Source: Teredinibacter turnerae T7901 (GTDB lineage: Bacteria; Pseudomonadota; Gammaproteobacteria; Pseudomonadales; Cellvibrionaceae). From it: DNA of 64,000 bases. Below the pieces are notes generated by a model that made no database searches, had not been told where the DNA came from, and saw nothing but the letters and a program-made list of their open reading frames with translations. Shown here piece after piece: positions 1 to 8,415 of the stretch. The stretch is from positions 2,849,125-2,913,124 of the forward strand of contig NC_012997.1 of NCBI RefSeq assembly GCF_000023025.1. The letters run 5' to 3'. A program made the translations under genes and the position numbers. Within the stretch, counting starts at the first letter, position 1; each line of letters begins with the position of its first letter.

Positions 1-1635
1 CCAGAGCGCTCAACCGCCTTACACTTAATTAACGGGATCGGTACAGATGCCATGCCGCCGTTGGCAAAAGCGTTGGTAGATGAAGCGGGCGCAAATATTG
101 TTGAAGCATGGATCAAACGTATCGATCCCAATTTCAGCAGCAGTAGTGGATTAAATTACGCCTACTACGAAACCACGGGGTTCGGTACACCCAATCTGGA
201 CAACGAAATCGTGGTGAGTTCGGGCACAACCCGGTCTTTCGATCTTGGCTTGCGGCAACGCGACGATAATTTTGCTTTGCGCTTCACTGCATTAATTTAC
301 ATTCCTCAAACCGGTCAATACACCTTCGTTTCCGACGCCGACGATGGCAGTCAATTAAGTATTAACAACGCTATGGTGGTAAACAACACGGGTTTCTGGG
401 TCAAGCCAACAACCGGCACAGTGACCCTGAACGAGGGCTATCATAATTTTCAGCTTGATGTGTTCGATGCCTGGGGCCCGCAATCTCTTACCGTGGAATG
501 GGCCGGCCCAGGATTTGGACAGCGCAGCCTGGACAGCACCAGTTTGTACTTGAGTATTCCACAGCAGACAACCAATACAGCCCCAGTGCTCAGCGACCCA
601 CAACCACGGATTTTCCAGGAAGGCGAGACAGTGAATTTTGCATTGAGCGCGAGCGACGCCGACGGCAATACGCTGTTTTATTCCGCCAACAACCTACCCG
701 CAGGTTTGAGTCTCGATAGTGAAACCGGTGTCGTTTCGGGCAGCCTCGACTCCGAACACGCAGGCCAGTACACAACCGTAATCGGAGTAAGCGATGGACC
801 GGCAGTCGACAGCCGGGCAGTGACATGGGGCGTTATTTTAAGTTTCCCCGGGGACCAGGATAACGACTTGATACCGGATAGTGTTGAGGTAAATTATTTA
901 CTCGACCCATTTAATTTTGCCGATGGTGCCGATGACCTGGATGGTGATGGCTACAGTAATGCGGTGGAGTATCAGGCCGGTACGGCCATGGACGATGCGG
1001 CGGATTTCCCCGGCGGAATGAGTTCTTCCAGCAGTTCCTCGAGTAGCTCGTCCAGTGCCAGCAGCTCCAACTCATCCAGCAGTTCTTCAAGTTCGTCCAG
1101 CTCGGCTTCTTCAAGTGCAAGCTCAACGTCTTCAAGCTCAAGCTCAAGCTCCAGTTCATCAAGTAGCTCCAGCTCTTCAGGTGGCGCCAGCTGCCAGTGC
1201 AACTGGTACGGCGCGCTCTATGCTTTGTGCCAGAATCAAAACACTGGCTGGGGCTGGGAAAACAATGCCCAATGCATCGGTATTAACACTTGCTCAAATC
1301 AATGGGGTAATGGTGGCCCAGTCGGATGTAATGGCTCAACGAGTTCCAGCTCCAGTAGCAGCTCCTCTTCAAGTAGCTCTTCTTCAAGCAGCTCATCATC
1401 AGGCTCAACCACCAGTTCGTCTTCAAGTTCATCTTCTTCGGGTGGCGGCAGCAACTGTGCCGGAGTTAACGTTTACCCAAATTGGACAGCCAAAGATTGG
1501 GCCGGTGGAGAATTTAATCACGCCGACGCCGGCGACCAAATGGTCTACCAAAACACACTCTATGTTGCGAACTGGTACACCGCAACGGTGCCGGGGAGCG
1601 ATCAATCCTGGACAAGTCTGGGCGCGTGCCAGTAA
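1..1635 (+). CDS. Secreted multidomain carbohydrate-binding protein (cytochrome-like tail, PA14, Ig-like, CBM10, CBM5/12), 5' partial
   Basis: The reading frame is open from base 1, so the gene begins left of the window; the ATG at 52 is internal. The first 35 residues (…[17 protein letters not shown]…EAWI) resemble the end of a c-type cytochrome or PQQ-dehydrogenase-associated domain. Next come a PA14-like beta domain (about residues 45-190), a putative Ig fold (about 195-285, with [16 protein letters not shown]), aspartate-rich calcium-loop repeats ([23 protein letters not shown]), a polyserine linker (bases 1021-1180), a Cys-rich CBM10 ([11 protein letters not shown]…GWGWE), a second polyserine linker, and a C-terminal CBM5/12 with Trp and Tyr residues. 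CBM10 and CBM5/12 bind cellulose or chitin, and polyserine linkers are typical of Cellvibrionaceae secreted enzymes. The intact protein could be a redox protein that delivers electrons during polysaccharide oxidation; this is inference because the catalytic part lies outside the window. Confidence 0.85.
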   Translation, partial: PERSTALHLINGIGTDAMPPLAKALVDEAGANIVEAWIKRIDPNFSSSSGLNYAYYETTGFGTPNLDNEIVVSSGTTRSFDLGLRQRDDNFALRFTALIYIPQTGQYTFVSDADDGSQLSINNAMVVNNTGFWVKPTTGTVTLNEGYHNFQLDVFDAWGPQSLTVEWAGPGFGQRSLDSTSLYLSIPQQTTNTAPVLSDPQPRIFQEGETVNFALSASDADGNTLFYSANNLPAGLSLDSETGVVSGSLDSEHAGQYTTVIGVSDGPAVDSRAVTWGVILSFPGDQDNDLIPDSVEVNYLLDPFNFADGADDLDGDGYSNAVEYQAGTAMDDAADFPGGMSSSSSSSSSSSSASSSNSSSSSSSSSSSASSSASSTSSSSSSSSSSSSSSSSSGGASCQCNWYGALYALCQNQNTGWGWENNAQCIGINTCSNQWGNGGPVGCNGSTSSSSSSSSSSSSSSSSSSSSGSTTSSSSSSSSSGGGSNCAGVNVYPNWTAKDWAGGEFNHADAGDQMVYQNTLYVANWYTATVPGSDQSWTSLGACQ

Positions 1636-1658
1636 ATCCAGCCAGCCAGTAAACAATG

Positions 1659-1693
1659 AAAAAAGTGCGACATAGCCATGTCGCACTTTTTCT
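1659..1693 (+). terminator. Rho-independent terminator after the CBM protein
   Basis: A perfect stem AAAAAGTGCGACAT / ATGTCGCACTTTTT with a four-base loop (AGCC) is followed by TCTTTT. It lies 24 bp past the stop codon at 1635. Confidence 0.9.
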
Positions 1694-1835
1694 TTTAATG
1701 GGGTAATTAATTATATAACTCCGCTTAAGTGCCTTTCTAAAGGCTTGTGTCGGATTTGCTGACACTTGAAAAAACGACTGTGACTCATCAGCGCATATCC
1801 GTATTTTTTTACTCTTTTTTCTCATCGGCGTTTTT

Positions 1836-1900
1836 CATCGGTGAATGTCATCGGTGAATGTCATCGGTGAATGTCATCGGTGAATGTCATCGGTGAATGT
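1836..1900. repeat. Five perfect tandem copies of a 13-bp unit
   Basis: CATCGGTGAATGT is repeated five times without a mismatch (1836-1848, 1849-1861, 1862-1874, 1875-1887, 1888-1900). A partial copy (CATCGGCG) lies just upstream at 1823. The 13-bp period is not a codon multiple and no convincing ORF covers it, so it is a noncoding minisatellite. Copy number is probably variable between strains. Confidence 0.95.
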
Positions 1901-2127
1901 CCTCTTTATCTCCTCGCTCGCAGCATCAAACCATGGTTCAGCCCAGTCGATTTAAATTTTAGAATTTGAGCAAGGATCGTATTACAATGTGCCACAGCCT
2001 AGATCCTCCGGTAAATGCTTTGTGTTCTTGACCACTACTTTGTATCAATCGGGATGGGATCTGGCTCCCTTATTTCTAGCTAATCGCGCACAGTTGAAAC
2101 ACTGACGGAGGCGTATAAATTTTATTA

Positions 2128-2219
2128 TATTTCAATAGCTTACACTACCCATTGCGCAATAGAGGTGTTTCCCTGCCCCGCCTTTTAACTTCGCAATTTT
2201 CATTGGCAAGTTAATAGTT
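2128..2219 (+). repeat. Dispersed 92-bp structured intergenic repeat, copy 1
   Basis: This stretch aligns without gaps to 25882-25973, with about 75 of 92 positions identical by hand count. Its 3' half carries an imperfect hairpin (TTAACTTCGCAA … TTGGCAAGTTAA) and a conserved CCCTGCCCCGCC block. A short palindrome (ATTGCGCAAT) occupies the place where copy 2 has a different but still self-complementary sequence. It lies about 80 bp upstream of the 2297 gene in the same orientation. It could be a REP-like element, a MITE remnant or a structured RNA. Confidence 0.7.
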
Positions 2220-2296
2220 AACAGGACAGTGGTGATTTCTACTTAGGGTTTTTAATAAATAGGTTTTGTCTAAAATTTATATTATGGAGATTTATT

Positions 2297-3019
2297 ATGA
2301 AACATTTCATTGGGGTTTTCGGATTGGCTTTATCGATGCTGATTCAGTTTGCTCATTCTGGAACGTGTCAAAGCCATGGTTATAATTCTGACGGATTGCC
2401 CGAGGGGCCCAGCTACGTATTGTTTAACAATCCAACTGAGTTCGGTGTGAAATCTTCAATAGATCGATATGGAGAAGATGTTTGGTGGTTTTCATCGGAA
2501 GACGGGTTTCTAACAAATGATCACTATAATGTAGTGGAATTACCATTCGTATGGTCAAAACATGATGTCACCTTTAACAGTGCAAATAGCAGGGGAGATT
2601 CATGGGTTGTCATAACGGAAGCGCATTACGGCGGTGGGGGCACTCCATCTGAGGCAGTTTCGTTATGTAAAGACGTCGTCGTACAACTCGCGCCATTTAT
2701 TTCAACTACGCAAGCAAGTAGAGATACTTGGAAGGCAACAGTTACCTATTCAGTGGATGGCTATTATTCGAAGAATGCGAGAGAAGGGAATCCTTATAAG
2801 TTAATCATCAATAGCGCTAATCTTAGTTATCATGCTGAATACAATCTCTATGAGGCTTCGGGGACTAAAGTGGTTTCAGTGCCTCTTGTCGGACCAAGTT
2901 TTAACGGAGTGCTTAATGCTACTATATCAGATGGTTTTTATACAGCAGAAGCATTAATTTCCTACCCTTCTACCGGAGGAAGTGGTTGCCGTAGACCTCC
3001 TTGTAGTATTGAGCCTTAG
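2297..3019 (+). CDS. Secreted hypothetical protein (240 aa)
   Basis: I do not recognise this protein. It starts with a clear Sec signal peptide (MKHFIGVFGLALSMLIQFAHSG, probable cleavage near residue 22) and has no further membrane segment. Cysteines sit near the N-terminus (GTCQSHG), in the middle (SLCKD) and at the C-terminus (GCRRPPCSIEP), which could form disulfides. GGAG lies upstream of the ATG with suitable spacing. The gene is visibly richer in A+T and in codons such as AAT, TTA and ATA than neighbouring housekeeping genes. It lies between a dispersed repeat and an IS element, so acquisition by transfer is plausible. No function is proposed. Confidence 0.7.
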   Translation: MKHFIGVFGLALSMLIQFAHSGTCQSHGYNSDGLPEGPSYVLFNNPTEFGVKSSIDRYGEDVWWFSSEDGFLTNDHYNVVELPFVWSKHDVTFNSANSRGDSWVVITEAHYGGGGTPSEAVSLCKDVVVQLAPFISTTQASRDTWKATVTYSVDGYYSKNAREGNPYKLIINSANLSYHAEYNLYEASGTKVVSVPLVGPSFNGVLNATISDGFYTAEALISYPSTGGSGCRRPPCSIEP

Positions 3020-3069
3020 AATATCTTTTAGCAAATTAACAAGGGGGAGAAGATATCGTAGCGGCCAAA

Positions 3070-3127
3070 TGACACCGGGTACATCGTTAAGAGAACATAT
3101 TATCAAGTATAAAGGTGTCCGGTGTCA
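3070..3127. repeat. Inverted repeat TGACACCGG…CCGGTGTCA
   Basis: The arms TGACACCGG at 3070 and CCGGTGTCA ending at 3127 are perfectly complementary over 9 bp and enclose about 40 bp of AT-rich sequence. It sits between the stop of the preceding gene and the IS left end. It may be a small mobile-element end pair or a hairpin; it has no T-run, so it is not an obvious terminator. Confidence 0.5.
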
Positions 3128-3173
3128 GTTGACCACTAAAGTGCGTGCATTATCAGCTTAGCTTCCACTTAAT

Positions 3174-4326
3174 CTAGGGAACCTCTGAATTTTACGCAAA
3201 TTCTAGCGATTTAATTCATTTTGCAGTATCTTTTCCAATAAGAAAAAAATCGCAGCATATCCTCGGTTATTTACCCTAAATTCAGGCCAAAACCTGAATT
3301 TAGGGCGCACTGACCCTCAGGGCAGCAAATACCGTTTGCACATAACAAGGTTTGCGAAACCCGCCAACAAATATAAACGCTCTGTATTTTTCACCAATCC
3401 GCGATAGCGGGTTTTACTGTAACCAAACTGCTGTTTAATAATGCGAAACGGATGTTCCACTTTCGCGCGTACACTCGCCTTGATTTTTTTAAGCTGAGCC
3501 GCTGCGCCGCTTAAGGTCTTTCGTTTTCCAGGGCGGCAGCCAACAAACCAGTCTATATCCAGGTCTTGTGCCTCGTCCCGTTTTTCAATCCCGAGGTAAC
3601 CCGCATCACCCCACATACGATTTTCGTTACCATGCAGTAATTGTCTGCCAAAATTCATTTCGTGAACATTGGCAGGGGTGGTAGCCATACAATGGATTAC
3701 ACCAAACGCATCGTCTACGCCAATGCGCATTTTCATTCCAAAATGCCATTCATTCCCCTTTTTGGTTTGGTGCATCTCGGGATCGCGCTGGCAGGATTTG
3801 TTTTTTTGTCGAAGTCGGTGCGCTGATAATAGTGGCATCAACAATAGTGCCTTCCTTAAAGGAAAGGCCTTGTTTGGCAAGGTGTTTGTTTATTTTGGAA
3901 AACAGCTTCTTCCCGAGGTTATGTCTTTCGAGCAAGTGACGGAAATTTAAAATCGTTGTTTCGTCCGGAACAGTATCAATACTGATTCCGGCAAAGCGTC
4001 TCATGGATTCAACTTCGTACAGGGTGTCCTCCATCGCAGAGTCGCTGAGATTATAAAACAGTTGCATGCAGTGAATGCGAAGCATGCTTGAAAGCGGGAA
4101 CGGTTTGCGACCCCGCAGTGATTTTGATTAGTAGCGGGCTATCGGCCTTTCGAGCTCATTCCAGGGGAGGAGTTTACCCATCTCAAGAAGGAATTTTTCC
4201 CTAGAGGTTTGTTTGCGTTTTGCCTGGCCTTCGGCATCTGAAAAGCTTAACTGGGACATAATGTTTGCTACGACTTGAGATGAGCCGTGTTATCGCAAAT
4301 ATTCAGTATTTTCAGCTCTTCCCTAG
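3174..4326 (-). mobile_element. IS5-group insertion sequence flanked by CTAG
   Basis: The element body runs 3178-4322 (1,145 bp) between two CTAG tetranucleotides (3174-3177 and 4323-4326). CTAG (YTAR) is the target duplication typical of the IS5 group. The ends form imperfect terminal inverted repeats: GGAACCTCTGAATTTT on the left, and GGAAGAGCTGAAAATA on the reverse complement of the right. The body holds one transposase reading frame on the minus strand that is now broken. Known IS5-group elements are about 1.1-1.2 kb, so the length fits a complete but inactivated copy. Confidence 0.85.
3317..4259 (-). pseudogene. IS5-group DDE transposase, inactivated
   Basis: Read from ATG at 4259, the product begins MSQLSFSDAEGQAKRKQTS, as IS5-group transposases do. 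It meets an in-frame TAA after about 43 residues (…ERPIARY[14 protein letters not shown]), then continues [27 protein letters not shown] and a DAT motif (IVDATII). A run of seven A residues near 3800-3806 then shifts the frame. The shifted frame continues with [27 protein letters not shown] and VRAKVEHPFRIIKQQFGYSK, the remaining catalytic region. One nonsense mutation and one frameshift mean no complete enzyme can be made by normal decoding. Confidence 0.88.
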
Positions 4327-4983
4327 GACTGTTACGCCAAGTGCGCGCATGGTTGGTTTAATTTCGAAGTCAAACTCTGCCTTTGATCGAGCAAGCAGAG
4401 CAAACGAGTTTTCGTTGTAATGGCCTAACGTCATGTAAATCAACCCGAACCGATAATCGACGAGTAGCCGACACTCTACGTGCATCTGGTCGCCGAAGGT
4501 GTACTCTAGAAATTGACCTTTCGTACGTACACCTCTACGCAACTGATTGTTGGGTAGCTGGCCATATAATCGAGCGGCATGACTGATAGCAGGAGCACTG
4601 ACAGAACATTCGTTGGAGTCGACATCGTCCTTTTAAGGTAAATAGCCGTTTTCGTTTTGATGAATGGACCTCGACATGAAACTGGCGCTACTCAGCGGAA
4701 AATTATGTGGGGAGGGCCGCAGATTTGCGGGGACGTTGGCATTAATCGAAATTCTCATCTCTCTTCGTAAATTCTTGAGGAGACTGTAAGTCTGGGGCTT
4801 ACCTTCTAAGCAATCGTCATAGAAGATGGGAACAGTCCTTTCTTGATATCTAGAATCTCGGAATCGTAATAATCCGCAGTAATTCGTAAGGCCGCATTGA
4901 TTAAAAAACCTTCTTCTTTCAGTCGTAAATTTGCCGCGTTGCGAACTTGAATTTGATTCAGGCACTCCATCAAATGGCATAGC
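4327..4983 (-). pseudogene. Degraded minus-strand coding region abutting the IS right end
   Basis: Protein-like stretches appear in different frames of the minus strand. At 4983 an ATG preceded by GGAGATAGCT opens one frame. An overlapping frame beginning at 4974 (MECLNQIQVRNAANLRLKEE) looks more protein-like but stops after about 55 residues. Further down, a third frame reads SAPAISHAARLYGQLP and GLIYMTLGHYNENSFALL up to the IS. The IS sits in the last codons: without it the frame would read …GVTVLD-stop across the joined CTAG, with it …GVTVLGKS-stop. I do not recognise the family. A multiply frameshifted gene is my best reading, but chance ORFs cannot be excluded. Confidence 0.35.
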
Positions 4984-5640
4984 TATCTCCTTTTTAAAGC
5001 GTGTAAATTATACTTACGGAAAGCGGATGCTCTACTTCCTGTCTAACATTATTCTTAAAAAGAAAATTCCCACTTTCCCTTTTTATATATATCTCGATTT
5101 TCTTCCCTATAGCACGCCAATATTGGCTTGCATATTTTAGGCAAGCGCTCCCAACTCTTATAGGGTGGAAGTTTTCCGCCTAACTGATTTAACGCGGAAA
5201 ATTTCCAGCTTATAGGTTTACAAAAACCAGCAACAATTGGCACACACGAAAGCAAAGCCCGTTTGCGACGGATGCAGCGCTAACAGCGATGGATTTGATT
5301 GCTTTCGAGGTTTGTTGGTATAGTGGGGAAATTTGAGTAAGAGGTGGGGATTTAACTATTACCCAAGTGTTGCACTCGGGCTTTTGATGGTGAATCTGTT
5401 GCGCTAAAGAGGTACCGGCTAGCATACCTGCCAAAAGAGTTTGCCTGCCCCCTTGTTCGTATGTGACGTTCACCCGGTAGCATCCTTTACCTCACAATTT
5501 GTCCGAGTCTAAGAGCAGTTTGCGATATTTGTCAAACGTTAAAACTGCGCTTTTGGTTTTGGTCCGCTGAGAAGCGCTCAGCCAACTATTCGTCATTTAC
5601 ACGCTTTTAGCCCAAAAACTAGCTTTTATTTGGACTTAAG
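4984..5640. other. Intergenic region without recognisable genes
   Basis: About 650 bp with only short, overlapping ORFs that have no signal peptide, good ribosome-binding site or familiar motif. A small hairpin (GCTGAG / CTCAGC) occurs near 5567-5583. I see nothing else. Confidence 0.5.
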
Positions 5641-5683
5641 TTGCAGGCACATAAAGCCCGCTACATAAGCAGGCTTTTCGTTT

Positions 5684-5770
5684 TGGTGGAGCCTAGCGGG
5701 ATCGACGCTGCCCGGAACGCCCTGCCGTGTCAACACCGCCAGTGTTGCGCTCTCCCTGCTGAGCGGCTCG
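5684..5770 (-). pseudogene. Degenerate tRNA-Ala copy
   Basis: This is a damaged tandem copy of the intact tRNA-Ala just upstream in the transcript. It keeps the 3' end GCTAGGCTCCACCA, the T-arm TCGATCCCGCT, an anticodon arm still showing GGC, and a D-arm-like GCTCAGC. It has an insertion of roughly 20 nt in the variable/T-arm region and lacks a matching 5' acceptor strand. A related hairpin (AAAGCCCG…AGGCTTT, about 5653-5677) lies where the intact gene has its terminator, so the duplicated unit included the terminator. Confidence 0.7.
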
Positions 5771-5830
5771 CAAGCTCTCAGGTGATGACAATCGGGCGTA
5801 CTGAGCTGTTTGTCGTTAAATTTCAGACAC

Positions 5831-5860
5831 AAAAAAGCCCGCTACATAAGCGGGCTTTTC
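5831..5860 (-). terminator. Rho-independent terminator of tRNA-Ala
   Basis: On the minus strand the stem AAAGCCCGCT / AGCGGGCTTT is followed by a run of T residues. It starts a few bases past the CCA end of the tRNA. Confidence 0.85.
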
Positions 5861-5864
5861 GTTT

Positions 5865-5940
5865 TGGTGGAGCCTAGCGGGATCGAACCGCTGACCTCAA
5901 CACTGCCAGTGTTGCGCTCTCCCAGCTGAGCTAAGGCCCC
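5865..5940 (-). tRNA. tRNA-Ala(GGC)
   Basis: A 76-nt cloverleaf with encoded CCA. The acceptor strand GGGGCCT pairs with AGGCTCC and contains the G3:U70 wobble pair that defines alanine tRNAs. The anticodon stem is CAACA / TGTTG with loop CTGGCAG, placing anticodon GGC at 5905-5907. The T-loop region is GGTTCGATCC. It decodes GCC and GCU codons. A tRNA gene next to gltX is common in gammaproteobacteria. Confidence 0.97.
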
Positions 5941-6184
5941 GTAATACTTCGCTTTTTTCAGCAATCACACCCTGTGGGTTGTGTGCTTGGCGACAAGGCT
6001 GCGCATTCTATCAAGGTTTTATATTGTGTCAACAGGAATATTCACTTTTTAGCCCGCTACTTTGGCGTGGAGGGCTGGATGTGGTTTTAGCATACTTTCT
6101 CTCAATCGAGGTGGTCTGGCGCCTTGCACGGCGCACCACTATTTGAACGACTTTACACGCACACAGGGATGTTGGGAGATTTGT

Positions 6185-6538
6185 ATGCTGATTGAACATA
6201 TTGTATTTACAGAGCGCGCAGAAAACGCATTGGTTCGCTTGGCGATGGTTGTTGAATTACACGATCACAAGCGTTTTCGCGTATTTCAGGGGTTGCGCGA
6301 AAAGCTGCGGCTGATCAAGTTTGCGATGGCCAGCCGCCAGCCGAAGGTTCGTCAGCAACTTGAGCTGTTCCGCGAGCAACTGAACAAAGAGCAGAAGCGT
6401 GCGTTGTTGGAGATTAATCTGGATTTGTGGGCGATGCAGCCTATTCCAGGCGTCGGTGACATCAGCACGTTTGAAAAGGCGGTTCAGGAGCGTTTAGCCA
6501 GGCAGAAAAAGGTGTATCGCGGCGCGAAAGTCGCCTGA
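6185..6538 (+). CDS. Hypothetical protein, helical (117 aa)
   Basis: I do not recognise the family. The start at 6185 is chosen because GGGAGAT lies about 5-8 bases upstream; an ORF extension to 6062 has no comparable signal and an unconvincing N-terminus. The product is charged and mostly alpha-helical in appearance (RLIKFAMASRQPKVRQQLEL, FREQLNKEQKRALLEINLDL), with no signal peptide or membrane segment. It is transcribed away from tRNA-Ala and towards gltX. A short inverted repeat AGCCGA…TCGGCT follows at 6553-6572. Confidence 0.6.
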   Translation: MLIEHIVFTERAENALVRLAMVVELHDHKRFRVFQGLREKLRLIKFAMASRQPKVRQQLELFREQLNKEQKRALLEINLDLWAMQPIPGVGDISTFEKAVQERLARQKKVYRGAKVA

Positions 6539-6612
6539 AAAGCACGGGATACAGCCGAGGGATGAGTCGGCTGGAATCCAGGCAGGCCAGGGATAGCCTC
6601 CTCGTTTTAAAT

Positions 6613-6640
6613 AGGGCTTTGTACTTGTGTGCAAAGCCCT
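6613..6640 (-). terminator. Probable terminator between gltX and the convergent small gene
   Basis: A perfect 9-bp stem AGGGCTTTG / CAAAGCCCT lies 17 bp beyond the gltX stop codon. On the minus strand it is followed by ATTTAAAA, a weak T tract. Confidence 0.6.
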
Positions 6641-6656
6641 AAATTGGCGCCCGCCC

Positions 6657-8159
6657 CTACTCTACTTTAGGTTCGGCACTCAACTCCGCATATTCCTTCT
6701 CGTAGCGCTTCAGCACTTTTTTACCCGCACCCCCAAGCACCTCCACGGCCTCACGCAAACGCGCGCGGCTCATATCCGGCCCAAGAAGTACCATCGCATC
6801 CATGACCGAGAAGCTCGCTGTAGAGCCAGAAACGGCGATAAACACCGGCGCGAGGAAATCCTTCATTTTTATACTCAGGCCATCCGCGAGGGATTTAAGC
6901 GCGACGAAGATGGTGTCTCGCTCCCAGGCGCGCAGTGCTTCCATTCGCCACAACGCAAACTGAAGTACCTTTTTCTGAGTCTCCAGATCGAGCTTGTTGG
7001 GGCTGAAACTGTCCTCACTCAACGGCAACTGGCCACTCGCTAAAAAGCTCACCAGCGGTGCAAAATCGCTCAGGGTTTCCATACGTTGTTTAACGTGCGG
7101 AATAACCGCCAGCAGATTTTCTTCATTCAGCAGCCATTGAGTCAGGCGCTCTGCCAGTTGGGCGTCGTCGTGATCTTCGCGAATCCACAGGCCGTTGAGC
7201 CATTTGAGCTTAGCCACATCGAAAATTGGCCCGCCGAGGGAAACACGGGAGATATCGAATTGCTCCAGCATATCGTTCAGGCTGAACTTTTCGCGTTCAT
7301 CAGGCATGGACCAGCCCATACGGCCCAGGTAATTCAACAGAGCTTCAGCTAAAAAGCCCATGCGCTTGTAATACAAAATACTGGTTGGGTTTTTACGCTT
7401 GCTCAGCTTGGTTTTATCCGGGTTGCGCAATAGCGGCAAGTGGCAAAGCACGGGCATATCCCAGCCAAAGTATTCATATAAAAGCTGATGCTTGGGGGCG
7501 GAGTTAATCCACTCTTCGCCGCGAATAACGTGGGTAATGCCCATCAGGTGATCGTCCACCACGTTGGCCAGGTGATAGGTGGGCATACCGTCGGACTTTA
7601 GCAATATCTGAGCGTCAACTAGGCTCCAGTCCAGGTCCATGGTGCCGCGCAGCATATCGTTCACGGCGCAGGTGCCCGCTTCTTCTGGAACAACCATACG
7701 CACAACATAGGGCATACCCTGTGCTTCGCGCGCGTGTTGCTCTTCTTCGCTCAGTCGCAAATCCGATGGTTTGAGTGCACTATGGATACCCGCTTCTTTG
7801 CGTTCTGCACGCAGCGTTTCCAGCTCTTCCGTGGTTCGGTAGCACTTAAACGCGAGCCCCTTTGCCAACAGCTCATCGACATACTGCCCGTAAATATCCT
7901 TGCGCTCACTCTGGCGGTAAGGGCCAAATTCGCCACCGACATCGGGGCCTTCATCCCAATCCAAACCAAGCCAGCGCAAAGAATCCAGAATTGCCTGCTC
8001 AGACTCCGGCGTGGAGCGCGTCTGGTCAGTATCTTCAATTCGCAACACAAACTTGCCGTTGTGCTTGCGCGCAAAACATAGGTTGAACAGTGCAATGTAG
8101 GCCGTACCTACGTGCGGGTCGCCGGTGGGTGACGGTGCAATTCGGGTTCTTACAGTCAT
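6657..8159 (-). CDS. gltX: Glutamyl-tRNA synthetase
   Basis: Charges tRNA-Glu with glutamate using ATP, in the cytoplasm. The 500-aa product starts [20 protein letters not shown], which contains the class I HIGH-type signature (here HVG), and carries the KMSKS-type motif as KLSKRK near residue 251. Other family blocks are present ([53 protein letters not shown]). Length and order of motifs match a bacterial discriminating GluRS. The ATG at 8159 is the obvious start. The gene is monocistronic here, ending at a hairpin near 6613-6640. Confidence 0.98.
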   Translation of the reverse strand: MTVRTRIAPSPTGDPHVGTAYIALFNLCFARKHNGKFVLRIEDTDQTRSTPESEQAILDSLRWLGLDWDEGPDVGGEFGPYRQSERKDIYGQYVDELLAKGLAFKCYRTTEELETLRAERKEAGIHSALKPSDLRLSEEEQHAREAQGMPYVVRMVVPEEAGTCAVNDMLRGTMDLDWSLVDAQILLKSDGMPTYHLANVVDDHLMGITHVIRGEEWINSAPKHQLLYEYFGWDMPVLCHLPLLRNPDKTKLSKRKNPTSILYYKRMGFLAEALLNYLGRMGWSMPDEREKFSLNDMLEQFDISRVSLGGPIFDVAKLKWLNGLWIREDHDDAQLAERLTQWLLNEENLLAVIPHVKQRMETLSDFAPLVSFLASGQLPLSEDSFSPNKLDLETQKKVLQFALWRMEALRAWERDTIFVALKSLADGLSIKMKDFLAPVFIAVSGSTASFSVMDAMVLLGPDMSRARLREAVEVLGGAGKKVLKRYEKEYAELSAEPKVE

Positions 8160-8415
8160 ACGACTCTCTAATGGCTGATAAAAAAGGGGAGCAATTATAC
8201 TCCCCAGACGAAATCAGGGTAAATCGCTGAAAAAGTACGCGCGTTCATTAATCCGGGTAGCCGTAACACCTCTCATAAACAGCACTTTCAGCAGTGAGCC
8301 AGACAATCGTTTAACAAGCTGTCGACGAGTGCTCAATTTCGGTGCCCTTTTTGGTAGAATGCGATTTCGTCTTCCACGACCCATCTTCGCCTCACGGATG
8401 TATTCGGATCGAGCT

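Larger units (their letters stand above)
1694..2296. other. AT-rich intergenic region
   Basis: About 600 bp lie between the terminator of the CBM protein and the next gene. The region holds the 13-bp tandem repeat and, at 2128-2219, one copy of a 92-bp dispersed repeat. I see no convincing ORF or RNA gene in the rest. Confidence 0.6.

Noticed and set aside
911-1202. Leu/Glu-rich ORFs antisense to the polyserine linker
   Set aside because: They are shadows of Ser codons (TCN/AGC) read on the other strand and have no start signal.
1836-1900. CRISPR array
   Set aside because: The repeats are 13 bp, directly adjoining and without spacers.
2128-2219. Integron attC site or c-di-GMP riboswitch
   Set aside because: The RYYYAAC/GTTRRRY core pair and the conserved GEMM motifs are absent.
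3797-3812. Programmed -1 frameshift in the IS transposase at the A7 run
   Set aside because: The downstream catalytic frame lies +1 (or -2), not -1, and an upstream in-frame stop already breaks the gene.
5210-5473. ORF of 87 aa on the minus strand
   Set aside because: No ribosome site, signal peptide or familiar motif, and the composition is unlike neighbouring proteins.
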